NCBI GenBank assembly: GCA_905182995.1
Contig: CAJJDP010000019.1
Span: 647,600 to 711,599 of the forward strand
Length of the DNA stretch: 64,000 bases
DNA from: Paramecium octaurelia
Taxonomy: Eukaryota; Ciliophora; Oligohymenophorea; Peniculida; Parameciidae
Direction of reading: 5' to 3'
The notes beneath the pieces are model-generated. The model was not told where the DNA came from, searched no databases, and saw only the letters and a list, made by a program, of their open reading frames with translations. This document shows, one piece after another, positions 37,570-48,790 of the stretch. Position 1 is the stretch's first letter. The number at the start of each line of letters is the position of its first letter. The translations under genes were made by a program, and so were the position numbers.

Positions 37570-37570
37570 N
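37570..37570. other. Assembly gap (single N)
   Basis: The only ambiguous base in the window, precisely at the junction between the two copies of the 1316-bp repeat; a contig join. Confidence 0.97.
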
Positions 37571-38512
37571 TCGTAATTGATGATCATCAATTAATTCTTG
37601 ATTGTAACTTTAGAGAATTAGAGTTAATTATAAAAGTTTGGCAAAATCTGGAATTTAATTGAACCTGAAATAATGGGACAGATGATGGTATTTTTAATTG
37701 GAGATATTACTCCTTTTCAAAAGATATTTGATAAATATTATAGCATCAAATTATTTTGTGTGGAAAATAGTAATTGAAAATTTATAATTTTAGTTCATAA
37801 TAAGCTGATTGTAGGCACCTGTCAAGGATCTTTGATTTTATACTAAATAACCGAAAATTCCATTTAAGAATAAGCAATGATTTAGGTTCTAACTTCACCA
37901 ATATACAGAATCCATCATTTTAATTAAGAAATTTATCTTGTAACAGATAGTCAAGTTAAAATTTTGGATAAAGAGAATTTTTAATTAATTGGAGGTGGAA
38001 GTCTGAAAAATAGATTGTAAACAGCGTGGATTACATGTTTAAACTTCGAGGAGAAAGACAAGCTATTATTTTTAGGTACCAATAATGTAATTGTAGGGAC
38101 TTCACAGGGTTTCATACTGGTTTACAAAAGGACCGAAAAGTTAGAGTTTTTAAATTAAATAAATTTTAATGTGAATACTTCAATTAATTCAATTCAATTA
38201 ATCGATAATTATCTTTATCCATGTACTGAAAATGGAGTTGCAATTATACAAATGAAATATAAAGACAATAAATTCTAATATCAAGAGAAAACAGCATTTG
38301 TAAGTTAGTTGAAGTTGGTTGGATTCAAAAAAACATAGTCATCAGTTTTTGGATTCACTTAATGTGGTTTAATCGTTTAATGGAACCCAGAAACCGGCTA
38401 AATGAATTAAGCTTATAAAATAGATAAAGAGTGTTCATTTGGATTGGAGTAAAATAATTAAATATTTATTGTGACAAATGAATAAATGATTCATATAGTT
38501 AATTTTTAATGA
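37571..38512 (+). pseudogene. 5'-truncated copy of the propeller gene
   Basis: Encodes the C-terminal two thirds of the beta-propeller protein with the same exon structure as the first copy and the same TGA end, but no start. Expected from the assembly duplication. Confidence 0.85.
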
Positions 38513-38886
38513 ATTCCAAATTAAATGAAACCTTAATCCATATTTTATGAAAATTATAATTTTTATTTGTTTGTTAATTTAACGATGTCGAAATGGCTAG
38601 ATTTGAGTCTGACATACAACTAGATCAATTTTAAGTGTTAACAACCAAAATCACGTATATTTTGTTCTAATAGAATATAAAAGGCAGTCCCATGAACAGT
38701 GTTTTTGAGATAGAAGGAAAGAAATTATATTTGGGAAATATTAATGCAGCAAACGATTCTTAATATCTAAAGCATCATAATGTTGGAGCAGTATTATCTA
38801 TAATTGACACAAGTGATATTAAACTCGACAGATCAATCATTCATCTAGTACAAAAATTAATATTTCAATAGTGGATTGCAGCTGAG
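37571..38886 (+). repeat. Second copy of the 1316-bp direct duplication
   Basis: Repeats 36254-37569. Its end runs smoothly into the phosphatase catalytic region, whereas its start is an abrupt mid-exon join to the N. In the real chromosome the two copies are probably one sequence. Confidence 0.93.
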
Positions 38887-39558
38887 GACAGAGAAGATGT
38901 TTAAATAACTAGGTATTTTGAATAGGCTGCCAACTTTATTAAAGATCACTTATAACATACTAACGTTCTAGTTCATTGTTATGCTGGAATATCTAGGTCT
39001 AGTTCTTTGATAATTGCCTATTTGATAAGACATGCAGGATTTTCATTACAAGATGCTATTATTAAACTTAAAAGTTAAAGACCTCAAGTAGATCCTAATG
39101 ATGGATTTATGGAATAACTTAAATAGTTTGAAGTGAAAGTAAGAAACTAAAAATAATGTAAAAGTGAAAATGGTGCTAAAAATGTTAGTAAATTCTTAAA
39201 TATAAGCACCAGTATTGAAAAAAGTTCTATTAATTGTCAATAGAGCAACAAAAGCATATAGAATTATAACATCTATAGCAGACTGAACTCGATAACTAAT
39301 ATTAAAGAAAAACAATAACATGTCTAAAATCTGACAATCCAGAAATCAAAGACTTCGTTTTTAGATAAAACTTGTAGTCCAACTAATTTAAGTACAACTA
39401 ATAAAAATGGGAAATCATTCATTTTGAACAACCTTCATGAAGATCCCTTAAAATAATATTAGAAAATCAAAAACTCTTAAAACCTATTAAATTAATAGAT
39501 ACTGGGAATGAAAAACATTTATAGCCAGCATGGAAGATTTCACTCTATGAACAATTGA
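38692..39558 (+). CDS. Dual-specificity protein phosphatase
   Basis: About 280 residues, with a probable 24-nt intron just before the WIAAED segment (in frame, about 38849-38872). Catalytic domain in the first 150 residues: YLGNINAAND, the general-acid Asp region WIAAEDRED, the P-loop VHCYAGISRSSS (HCxxxxxR), and the helix RPQVDPNDGFMEQL. All catalytic residues are present. The C-terminal 130 residues are Ser/Asn/Lys-rich low complexity. Typical of small atypical DUSPs acting on MAPKs or phosphoinositides; substrate unknown. Its 5' part lies in the duplicated segment. Confidence 0.88.
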
Positions 39559-39610
39559 AACTTCCTTTCATTTTTATTTATTGTTATTAAAGAAAAATTA
39601 CAAAATTTAA

Positions 39611-41476
39611 TCACATGTGTATCTTTCTCAACTCAACAAACACAGATTAATCCTACACAGTTAAGTATTGATATTTTTCATTTTTTTTTTATAATAAAAA
39701 TAATTAGTTATTGCTTATTTACATAGCTTCCACAGGACCATATTTTCCATAATCTAAAAATTCATTCAATACGAATTCAACATAAGTATAATCTTTTCTG
39801 GAATCTATTAGATGAGCTTACGTATCAATATTCATTACAATAACCTTTGTATTATGCTCTTTATCAAGGTACCCCCCAACGATGAAAATCTATGTTGGAT
39901 TTACCTACTAAGCAAAGCTAAAGTTAGGCAAAATAAAGTGAGGTTTCTTAAAATTAATTAATTGCCATTCATTATTCTTAAATTCTTCAACACAATTAAG
40001 AGGTTTATTATTAATTTCAATTCCTCCAAATTTGAAAATACTTGAATTATTATAGCAAACTAAGGTGCAACCTATACCTGGCTTCTGACAATCACTTAAT
40101 TTCTACCACTTCTAAGTTTGTATATTATAGCAAAATGTGTTGGCTGTCAATAGCTAATCACTATAACCAGAACAAATATACAACAGCTAATTATTTTCTC
40201 TAATATATAATAATTTATCTACATATTACATATCCGAAGCCCCATCTATTAGTGTTGCATGAAGGGATTGATGTTACTTCTTTCAGAGCTGGTACTTCAT
40301 CGTTTAATTCATAAACAAAATGAGTATTCATACCTCCAATCACAAATACTCTAAATTACTCAAATATTATAGTCACCGCCTATTCTGAAATCTATTATGA
40401 TTAAAATAGGTCTAGTAACTCCAGGAAGTAATTTTTCATATTAAATAAGTTGGATTAAATAATATTTCTGCTCCAAGGAATTCCATATGCAATAGATCGA
40501 GGCTCTGGCACATTCAAGATAGAATATTATTTCCGATAGTACTCAAAAGTCTCAGAAAATGTAATTTTTAAGTTGTCCTTAATCTACTTTTAGGGTTCTT
40601 GAATGGACAATATTTAGCATAACTCTTATAATTTAATTCTTTTATGTGGATCCTATTCTACCATACTTTCTAAATATGATTTGTAAGTGTCTCCGTATTT
40701 CATTTAAATTTCTTTGATACTTAATTTAATATCCTCATATTTCCTCAATTGATCTATGTGTTTTAATAGAAAGAGTTATATAAATATTAGTCCTAGAGAA
40801 TAGACGGCTTGGGAATAGATATGATTAATATTTTTAACATCCTTAACTAATTCAGGCGCTTGATAAAGTAAGCTTTCCTTTCTGGCTTTTTCTAAAGCAT
40901 GTTGAGTTAATAATATTGGTATGCAATTAAATTTCATACATGAATCTGAACAAATCAAAATGCATGACATTGTAACAGGATTAAATGCTATAATTTATTG
41001 TTATTGTAAATAGTTAATTGACAAAATAATTGCTCTAAAGAACACAACGATGTCCTCTTTTAGTAATTAAATTTTTTTGGACTAAATTATCTATATTAGA
41101 TTACTTGGATATTCTCTAGGTATTGATTTAAATTCTACGAATAGGTGTCAAACACTAAGATGAATTTGTAAAGTTTGTTTAAATTTTAATCAATCAACAT
41201 ATCATATGTCTGTTAATAAATAATAAGTACCCATTTGTCTATGCATAATAATCCATCAGCATTAATTATTTCATATTTGTGAATTTCATCTATGTACTTT
41301 AAGTGTTCCTTTTCATTTGAGATCAACCTCTCTAAAAGAAACATTTTGTTATTTTTCTTTCGATTGTAAACTTTGATGATTTTCATGTTAACATCTTCAT
41401 CAATAAGTTCTTCCTATTCTAATCCATCCAATACTCGATCAAACGGAGTAAATTTCGAAATTTTTCTCTTTATCAT
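39611..41476 (-). CDS. Pseudokinase-like protein with C-terminal Kelch repeats
   Basis: About 607 residues; introns 41082-41104 (23 nt) and 40277-40295 (only 19 nt, less certain). The N-terminal half follows a protein-kinase layout: YEIINADGLLCIDKW, a helical lobe, YQAPELVKDV as the APE motif, YSLGLIFIQLFLL, and DPHKRIKLQEL. HRD and DFG motifs are not seen, so it should not catalyse. The C-terminal half has Kelch-like blades (FVIGGMNTHFVYELND, LLYICSGYSDQLL, FKFGGIEINNKPL, IFIVGGYLDKEHN). The fusion suggests a regulatory scaffold. It is head to head with the lipase gene, 19 bp between ATGs, and convergent with the phosphatase. Confidence 0.78.
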
Positions 41477-41495
41477 ACTGAAAATTAAAAAAAAA

Positions 41496-42507
41496 ATGAG
41501 AATAATTATAATTGCATCATATTATGTAATATAAATTGTTGTCCCTTCTTCTGATATCGACAATTGTATTGTATATGAACCAGCCCTCCTAGCCATCATT
41601 TTAAAGGGGTTTCTCAAAGGATTTCAAAGCCTTTCTTGATTAAAATTATAAGCTGTGGGGCTTCCATAGACCTGACATCATTTCTGGATGCTATGGGTAA
41701 TTGAAACATATATTCTTTAGCGGAGCAGAAACTAGACCTACTCAAAAGCCGTCCAGAATACCCATAATATTTATTCATGGAAATAGCGATGTGGCTGTAG
41801 GAGATGGAAGCTATGGCATTTATATGACAGGATTTAGTTCATAGATTGAATATTTTTTGAGCCAAGGATACGAGAAATAAGATCTATATGCTACTACTTG
41901 GGGAGATGCTGATTCTAACACGGCAAGCCTCAATTATCATTCAGAGAACTACCTTAAATACAATAGAGCATTTGTTGAGGCTGTTTTAGAATATACAAAA
42001 TCTCCTTACGTCAACATAATTTCACATTCAATGGGTGTGACTTTGGCAAGAAAAGTAATCAAAGGAGGGAATGCCCATGATGAATTGGGTAGTGGAAGAT
42101 ATGATCTAGGGGATCCTCTTACTTCCAATGTCAAAGTATTTGTAGGCTTAGCAGGAGCAAATTAAGGATTAAGTTCTTGTTATACTTCTGGTTCCACACT
42201 CCCTACTTGTGGCATGACTAATGGATTCTACCCCGGATAACCACCTTACGTAGGAAGATCCAACTTCTTAGAAGAATTGGATTCCAATTCAGCTAAGGAA
42301 GGAAAATACATTGTAACCGGAAGAGCCAACTATGATGAAATTATTGGAGGAAATAACTTAGTTTGGGGAAAGTATACAACCAGAATTAAAAATGAAAACG
42401 AAGAGATCGTATTTAGTAGTGCCACTGTGGGTCACTTTGGATTGAGAGATGAGGCTGGACCTTAAATTTATACAATTCTAAAAAAATAAGGAGCTATAAA
42501 TTAATGA
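41496..42507 (+). CDS. Secreted lipase, class 2 type
   Basis: 329 residues; intron 41571-41592. A hydrophobic N-terminus (MRIIIIASYYVIQIVV) serves as signal peptide. The alpha/beta-hydrolase core has IPIIFIHGNSD (oxyanion strand), the nucleophile Ser in IISHSMGVTLARK, a likely Asp (GDPLTSNVKVFVGLAG region) and the catalytic His in TVGHFGLRDEA. Disulphide Cys are present (DIDNC, SSCYTSG, PTCGM). Matches the secreted class 2 lipases known from nematodes, bacteria and other ciliates; probably hydrolyses acylglycerols outside the cell or in food vacuoles. Confidence 0.9.
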
Positions 42508-43229
42508 ATTCCAACAATATTTTCATTTAATATTCAATTAATAATTCTTTGATTCTTAAAATGATTTTACATTATGGTAAAATAAATTCGTTCTTTTAAA
42601 ACTCCAATTTGCTCAAGCTTCCAAACAAATAACCCAAGGAATTCTATTAAGTAGTAATGAGAGTCTAATGAATGTTTTGATGTGACTATTGATCATTCTC
42701 CAAACATATTCATAAAAATCTTTAATAGTTATAATTTGGCGAAATGCTAAATAATTTCTAGACTATGATTGTGAATGGTATAGTATATATTTGATAGATA
42801 TAATAAATTAGATAATCATAATTAAGAAATAGGATCCATCTTTTCGAATTTAGAGATTAGATATCTATTCCATATGTGCAATTTATCTGTTAGTAAAATA
42901 AAATCACATTATTATCGTGCCTTCTACTTCGAATTATCTTATTTTGTATATTTTTTTAGTGGAGCTAGCTTGTTTTACCATATTTCTTTTTATTAAAATA
43001 CAATATTTGCATCAGTTGATTTTGGGGAAATGTCTCCTCTACTTTTTAGCTAGTTAATTGGTGACTATGTTATTTTCTTCATCAACAAACTTTTGAATTT
43101 TATTTATTTATTATTATATTCTTAAAAAAAGCACCGATTTGTTTTTAGAAGATACAATTTATAGATTATTACTTAATCAAAACTTTTTTAATATAATTGT
43201 ATAAAATTATCTTTATAATCAATTAAATA

Positions 43230-43823
43230 TCAAACATATAAATTTACCAGTACTTATCTAAGAGGCATAATAAGGGCAATCGTAACATTGAAGTTAGATG
43301 ATTGGGATTTTTCTATTTGAATTTATGAATATAGATAGGCAATTTAGTATCTGTATTAAATAATTTTTTTCACTGATAGCAATATTAGATAAATCTTAGT
43401 GAACTATTATGCTAATTTAAGGTTGGATTCAAATTAACTATTGTTTATTTAAACAAAATTGATGTTAACAGAATTTATAAAAATCCATATTCTGCAATAA
43501 ATGTCAATATTCAATATTGTCGTTTCTTGCATTTACATTTGATTAATTATCTTGAGATAATAGGTGGGTTTTAAAAATGCTAGAAATTCTCTATCTATTT
43601 TTTTCTTGTTCCTCGAAATCCACAATCTTCCTGATTTACTGATCTTAAATATTTTCCATTATTTGATATTATTTAAAATTCTATGCCTATTTTCATATTC
43701 TCTTAAGCAATCAAAAATTTCAAATTTCTTCATTAAATCATCGTTAGGCATTCAAAGAAACTTGTGCAAATTCATTTTTTATTTCATATTAAACAGCCTT
43801 GCAAATTTAGCAATGATTTTAAT
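43230..43823 (-). pseudogene. Eroded gene remnant with in-frame TGA
   Basis: Reads IIAKFARLFNMKQKMNLHKF, then TGA (43752-43754), then in the same frame MPNDDLMKKFEIFDCLREY, NRHRILNNIKQWKIFKI, LWISRNKKKIDREFLAFLK, and stays open to a TGA at 43230. The protein-like composition (charged, helical) on both sides of one TGA suggests a coding frame with an acquired stop. The 3' half is more degenerate and could be chance. Family not recognised. Confidence 0.4.
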
Positions 43824-44769
43824 TCAGAGAAGAACTGTAGTAGTATTAATTAGATATATATCTGAAAAATTATATCCATTTTTCTGTTAAGATATAATCT
43901 TTACTTTTGAGTCTTTAAAATTAATTCCTAATAATAAATTAAATTAAAATGTTTATAAAATTATATTAACAACAACAGATTGACTCTTTACCAACGACTT
44001 CATTTAATCCTTCATTTTCGTTATTTTAAGTTAATATATTCAAATTAAGGTCATATATTAGTTTGAGGTTGGTTAATAAATAAATTAGTTCTTTATAACA
44101 AGATTAATCACCTTTTAATCTATTGTTTTATAAACACAATTAAATATCTTCCTATATTTAATATTCTGTTTTAAAAAGGATCATCCTTTAATTTATATAA
44201 GTATTTTCAATGTTATAAAGGAAATCATTTTTTGCTTAAATTAAATTTTTATTAATCGTTTTTATTATTAGTAATAATGATCATAGTATCCTTAAAAGGA
44301 ATGAAACTTATTGCAATTAAGTCCATTTAAATTAGCAAGCAAGAAATCTTAATAGATTTTTATAGCAATTACATTTATCATATTGTGCCTCGAGAAAATC
44401 ATATTTATTGCATCATTAAATTAAAATTATTATTTATATTTGAATATTAGATTGGATTTGTACTTAATATCGAAGGGATGTGTATAGAAATGATGATCTT
44501 TTTATTTAAAGAAGAGTTGTGTCCTTATCATCCATATAATTTATGAACCAAAAATTTCAAATATTTATAATATCACATTTTTTGAATCATCATGGATTAT
44601 TTATTTATATTTTCAATATTTGTTTTTGAACATAACAATTGATGAGTTCAAAATCATAACTAAATGTACATTTGGAAGCTTTACATATTTTATAAATTGT
44701 AAAATAATCCTTGAGGCTTATTCTCTCAAAATAATTACAAGATAACAAATTATTTGTGAAATAAAATTT

Positions 44770-45345
44770 TCAGGAAATAGAATTGAGGGTTAATCATCAA
44801 AATAATGATAAATTGTGGCAAATGGATGTGTGTATTTTGAATGAATAATGTTATTGTTATAAAAAACCTAAAGATCATCATTAGGATTGTGGCTAATTCA
44901 TGGATTAATTAGAATATCATAATAAATATAATTATAATTAGTGTTCTAAAATTGAATGACTTCAATATGGAAGAAAAGATATTTTAAGATTTTAGAATAA
45001 TACTTGATCTCCAACATTAAGAAAAGTGAGAGGATTGTGATTGAATTATTAAAATATTATATATCAGTTAATGATTGGCACTCAGAAGTTAGATGAAGAA
45101 ATGAAAATAGAAGTTTAGGAGGTTTAGTTATACAATCCTAAAATTCATATAGCAATAATTATTATAAGAGATCAAAGAGTTAATTCTAGGATTTATACAT
45201 AAAGAGGGATTTCTATTAGCTTTTTGGATTAACAGATAGAGATTGAAACAATAAATTCAAGTATTTATTGGTAAGATTGATTCAGAAGAATTGTCTAAAT
45301 ATTATTAGCCAATGCTTTTAGTGCTAACTATATATATTTAAATAT
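44770..45345 (+). pseudogene. Possible eroded Cys/His-rich gene remnant
   Basis: Contains a stretch reading NHQNNDKLWQMDVCILNEQC, then CYCYKKPKDHHQDCGQFM, with spaced Cys/His as in B-box-like zinc knuckles that precede WD repeats in a large Paramecium family. Downstream pieces continue in several frames with frequent TGA, so it is not translatable as one protein. Low confidence; only the first 60 codons are convincing. Confidence 0.35.
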
Positions 45346-45848
45346 AAACAGTTTATATTATCAATATTCATAGAGTCTTAATGATTGATTTCATATGATC
45401 ATACCATTTCCATGAGATACTTGATCTGAGTGTTAAAATTTGTGATGCAAATAATTATTCCATGTAATCAGTTCGTCGGTGAACATCTGAATGCTTCTTT
45501 TTCTTTTTTGTGTTTTGTTTTTAGAAATTTCATGTGCTATGCTATGATTGGAGAACCTTTTTAGTGGGGGGTTAAATTTTTAATCATCTTCATTAATAGG
45601 GCTTGTGTCCCCATTTAAAATGAGTTTAGTAATTGGATGATATTCAATACTCTACATAATAGTGCTATTTTAGTAAAAATGAATTTCGATATTAATTTAA
45701 ATTACTGTTGCTTGAGTAAGGCATGTTTGATTAAAAATGTTAAAGATTTAAACCAAAATTATGATATTTTTAATTTAAAATTAATACGCACCATCCAAAT
45801 TTTTAGAATAAAGTGAAGTTAATTAAACAAATTAAATAAATCAAAATA

Positions 45849-46932
45849 TCAAAATAATTTTGAAAAGAATTTATGTTCTAGAATTTATTTGCAATTAATT
45901 CTATGATGATGATCTATTGAAAACATCAAATAAAGTAGATCAAGGAGATCTTGATCTTCAATGATTTGATGCAATTATTTTTAAGCCTAGACTTTAGGTA
46001 AGAAATTAAATCTGGATTTAAATTTGGAACTTTGTTTCATGTACGAGGGGATTGGTCCAAAGATTGATTATATAATAGCCAAATGCATTAAGTCGTTATT
46101 GCCTACTTTAATAAAAACTCTTCCTATATTGAGGTTTGTTTTTTGTATATACCAGTATATAATTCTACTATGAGGCAAGCTAGACTCCAAATGTCACTTG
46201 AGGTGTCCCAGGTGTCGCATCGCATAATGACTTCAGGTGCTCTGTATTACCTAGTATTGATGACGGTACTGTGATGTTCATTGGCTTGAGTGGCACCTCC
46301 CATGTCTATTAGTTTAACTAAATGTCTTAGTCATTTAATTGATCTGGGTACTTTTGTTGATTGGCAAAGACAACGTTTTCAGGCTTGAGATCGGTGTGTG
46401 TGATTCCGAGGGAATGCATAAACATTAGTGAGGTAGTAACTTATTTAAAGATTGATTGGATTTCCTTAATGTTGAGTGTATGTGATTGGATGTAATCATG
46501 GAGATTGATGTCAAGCTGTTTAAATTGTTGAATATGCTACCCTTTCAAGTAAAATACAATGATAGTCCTACCAAGTGAAGTAATCATAGAATTTGACGAT
46601 ACCCGCCTCACCGAAGGGGTCAAGTAACTAGATTTTTCTTAAGACATCCACTTCTGTATGATCAGTTTCGCTCAAGATCTGAATATTAATCTAATAACTT
46701 TCACAGCATATGGTATTTCCTGTTGGTCAATTACTTCCAAGACCATTCCGAATGTGCCCGAACATAAATATTTCGTTATCACATATTTGTCTATTTTGTC
46801 TCCGATTTCATAGTGGAAGTGGCATCCACTACTTGAAGAACTCCCTGATGAGCTACTGCTACTTGATGAACTAGAAGAAGAAGAGCTGCTGCTACTCCCA
46901 CTGCTACTACTATCGGTAGTTGATCTAGCCAT
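45849..46932 (-). CDS. LAMMER/CLK-family protein kinase
   Basis: About 327 residues; introns 46124-46152, 46326-46351, 46516-46540 and 46679-46698 (20 nt). The N-terminus MARSTTDSSSS opens a run of about 30 residues almost all Ser, then GDKIDKYVITKYLCSGTFGMV (kinase loop), YAVK, HSLGITHTDLKPENV (CLK-type HTDLKPEN), LIDMGGAT in place of DFG (CLKs often have DFGxAT), NTRQYRAPEV, SSDIWSLACLIVELYTG and HLAIIQSIFGPIPSYM. These are LAMMER features; the signature is degenerate here. Such kinases phosphorylate SR splicing factors. The change of DFG Phe to Met is unusual but keeps Asp. The ATG at 46932 is used; an upstream TTG is not a start. Confidence 0.9.
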
Positions 46933-47141
46933 CAATCTACTTTAAATTGCTTAAATCACTTAAGTTTGGAGGTATCGCGACTTCTACTCCTGATTTTGTA
47001 CTGCATTGTCTACGGCTCTGGTGTTTACATTCTTATTTATTTTATATTTTTATTAATGATTTTAATGAAATCAAACAATAGGCTTAATACCGGACACCGA
47101 CTATCTGACAGTTGAACCTGAACTTTTCACAACTGACCTAG
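46933..47141. other. Spacer between two minus-strand genes
   Basis: About 209 bp of mixed composition with relatively more GC (46970-47140), presumably the kinase promoter and the 3' end of the next gene. No separate gene seen. Confidence 0.5.
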
Positions 47142-47873
47142 TCACTGTACTACTCGTAGTTACAACCTCTAATACATCTCATTCTCATACCTTTTGCTTT
47201 TTCAAGGCTTCTAGTTCGATTTCAGCATTCATCAACTTCTCCTGGGTCTCGCTATAATCATGGTTGATTTCTTAAAATTTTCTCTTCCACACTTCCGCTT
47301 CATTATTGACTTCTGTAATTCTTTATGTAATCACTTCACTTCTAGTTTACTGGATTAAGATTCTTAATCTCTCATTCTCATCTTCTAATTCATGAACCTA
47401 AAATTTAAATTTAACATTTACTCTTGTATTATCTACCTCTTTAACTATTTACACCTCTTTCCTCTTTTCTAATTCTGCAATAAGCGATTATAAATAGAGC
47501 ACTTCATCTCTCCAAGGTGCCTCAATTTCTTCTCTTGATACTACTCCCAATCTTACTACTGCTTATGATTATGGCCCACAAGATGATTAACCACAAGGAG
47601 TGCAACATTACTAAGTCTAACCACAACCTCCAAGTAATATGGATTATCCAGGAATCTATTGGGTTTACAATTAGTAATTCGTGCTTAACACTCTGCTTTA
47701 GTATGAATTGTATTTTCCTTTTTTATGCCAAAATTAATATGTTTATGGTCTCTCTGATCTAGTATATTTTGTCGTCTTCAATTAAACATCACTTATAGTA
47801 CATATTCTGTTTATGGGAGAGTAACTTATTTTCGTTCTTCTACAAAGGATTCTTGTCTAAAGTAATTACTCAT
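47142..47873 (-). CDS. Coiled-coil protein with Cys/Gly/Gln-rich segment (219 aa)
   Basis: Introns 47169-47190, 47398-47421 and 47776-47801 link four exons. Start MSNYFRQESFVEERKQVTL. After a polar N-terminus with aromatic residues comes a short Cys/Gly/Gln-rich patch (LLGGCGQTQQCCTPCGQSS), then VVSREEIEAPWRDEVL and a long coiled coil (QSLIAELEKRKEVQIVKEV, EDENERLRILIQQTRSEVI, ETQEKLMNAEIELEALKKQ). Composition recalls cortical cytoskeleton proteins of ciliates such as epiplasm components, but that is inference. The last intron is optional; without it translation stops a few residues earlier. Confidence 0.72.
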
Positions 47874-47902
47874 AGCCCTATTATTTATTTCTTTAATTAA
47901 TT

Positions 47903-48602
47903 ATGGATAAACCAGAGTAAGAATGTATAATCGGTGTTTAAGATGCAGAAAAATAGAGCAGTAATTAACTATCATTACAGGGCATTTTATTCCTTGTACA
48001 GAATTTAAATTGAAAATCATTACAAATTTATAACCTGTCCTATATGCAAACACATTTTGGATAAAGTAATTCCCATGAATATATCCTTTAAGGCAGATAT
48101 TCTGATTATTCTAACAGCAACCTTATCAAAATCAATAATTCTGTAGCTACTCCCTCCTAATAACTCCAAGAAAGATTTGAAAGATGTTAGTTAAAGAATT
48201 TTAAATTTCCATTTTTAGATGATCAAATAGGTACTTAAAATAAATAACTACATCTGATTGATTTTGCAATTAAAAGTAGACCGTCCAATAGAAAGCATGT
48301 TACTTTCTGGAGAATAATAATTGTACTCCTAATATTAAAGTAGAAATCGTAGTTATTATTGTGAGTATAATGAATATTCTAACCAGATAAAAAGAAAATA
48401 TCAATCTTGCCCACATCAATTTAGGAGAGTCAATAAAGATCACCAAAGTTATAAAGATATCTAAAGTTATGGTATTATAAATGAAGAACCAGAATTTAAA
48501 TAAATGTTCGTAGTGGTTAAACTTAACTTGAATTTTTTATGCATAAATAATAGTGTCATTGCAATGAGCAAAGAATTCAAAGGATCTTTATTTTTTTATT
48601 GA
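47903..48602 (+). CDS. Uncertain RING-like gene or decayed copy
   Basis: From ATG 47903 (MDKPEQECIIGVQDAEK) protein-like pieces occur in alternating frames: GHFIPCTEF, then ENHYKFITCPICKHILDKV (a RING half with CPIC), a middle part that I cannot join, and a final open part (SYYCEYNEYSNQIKRKYQ, SYGIINEEPEFKQMF) to TGA 48600. A 20-nt intron at about 47962 brings part of it in phase, but no single splice scheme makes a complete RING. Either an intron-rich gene that I failed to assemble or a pseudogene. Head to head with the previous gene. Confidence 0.4.
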
Positions 48603-48790
48603 AACATTTTATATATTTATTATCAACGTAGAAGAATTATTAATATGCTCTTTTATAAACATTGTCTATGATGGGGATAAATATATTTTAAGCAAATCTC
48701 TATATGGTTTAATCGCTTTGAAATTTTATAGATTATTATTTATGAATTTAGCTTAATCCATATATTACAGAAAACTATAATTATTTATAA

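Larger units (their letters stand above)
42508..45848. other. Gene-poor 3.3-kb stretch
   Basis: The longest stretch here without an intact gene. It is extremely AT-rich with TGA in most frames. At least two protein-like remnants occur in it (listed separately). The plus-strand ORF at 43564-43890 is the complement of the minus-strand remnant and looks like a shadow. No repeats, RNA genes or transposon ends were seen. Confidence 0.65.

Noticed and set aside
36254-38886. Real tandem gene duplication
   Set aside because: Apparent complete identity, mid-exon breakpoints and the N at the junction argue for an unmerged contig overlap.
43564-43890. 108-residue hydrophobic plus-strand ORF resembling a membrane protein
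   Set aside because: Antisense to the eroded minus-strand gene; hydrophobicity comes from complementing Lys/Glu/Asn codons.
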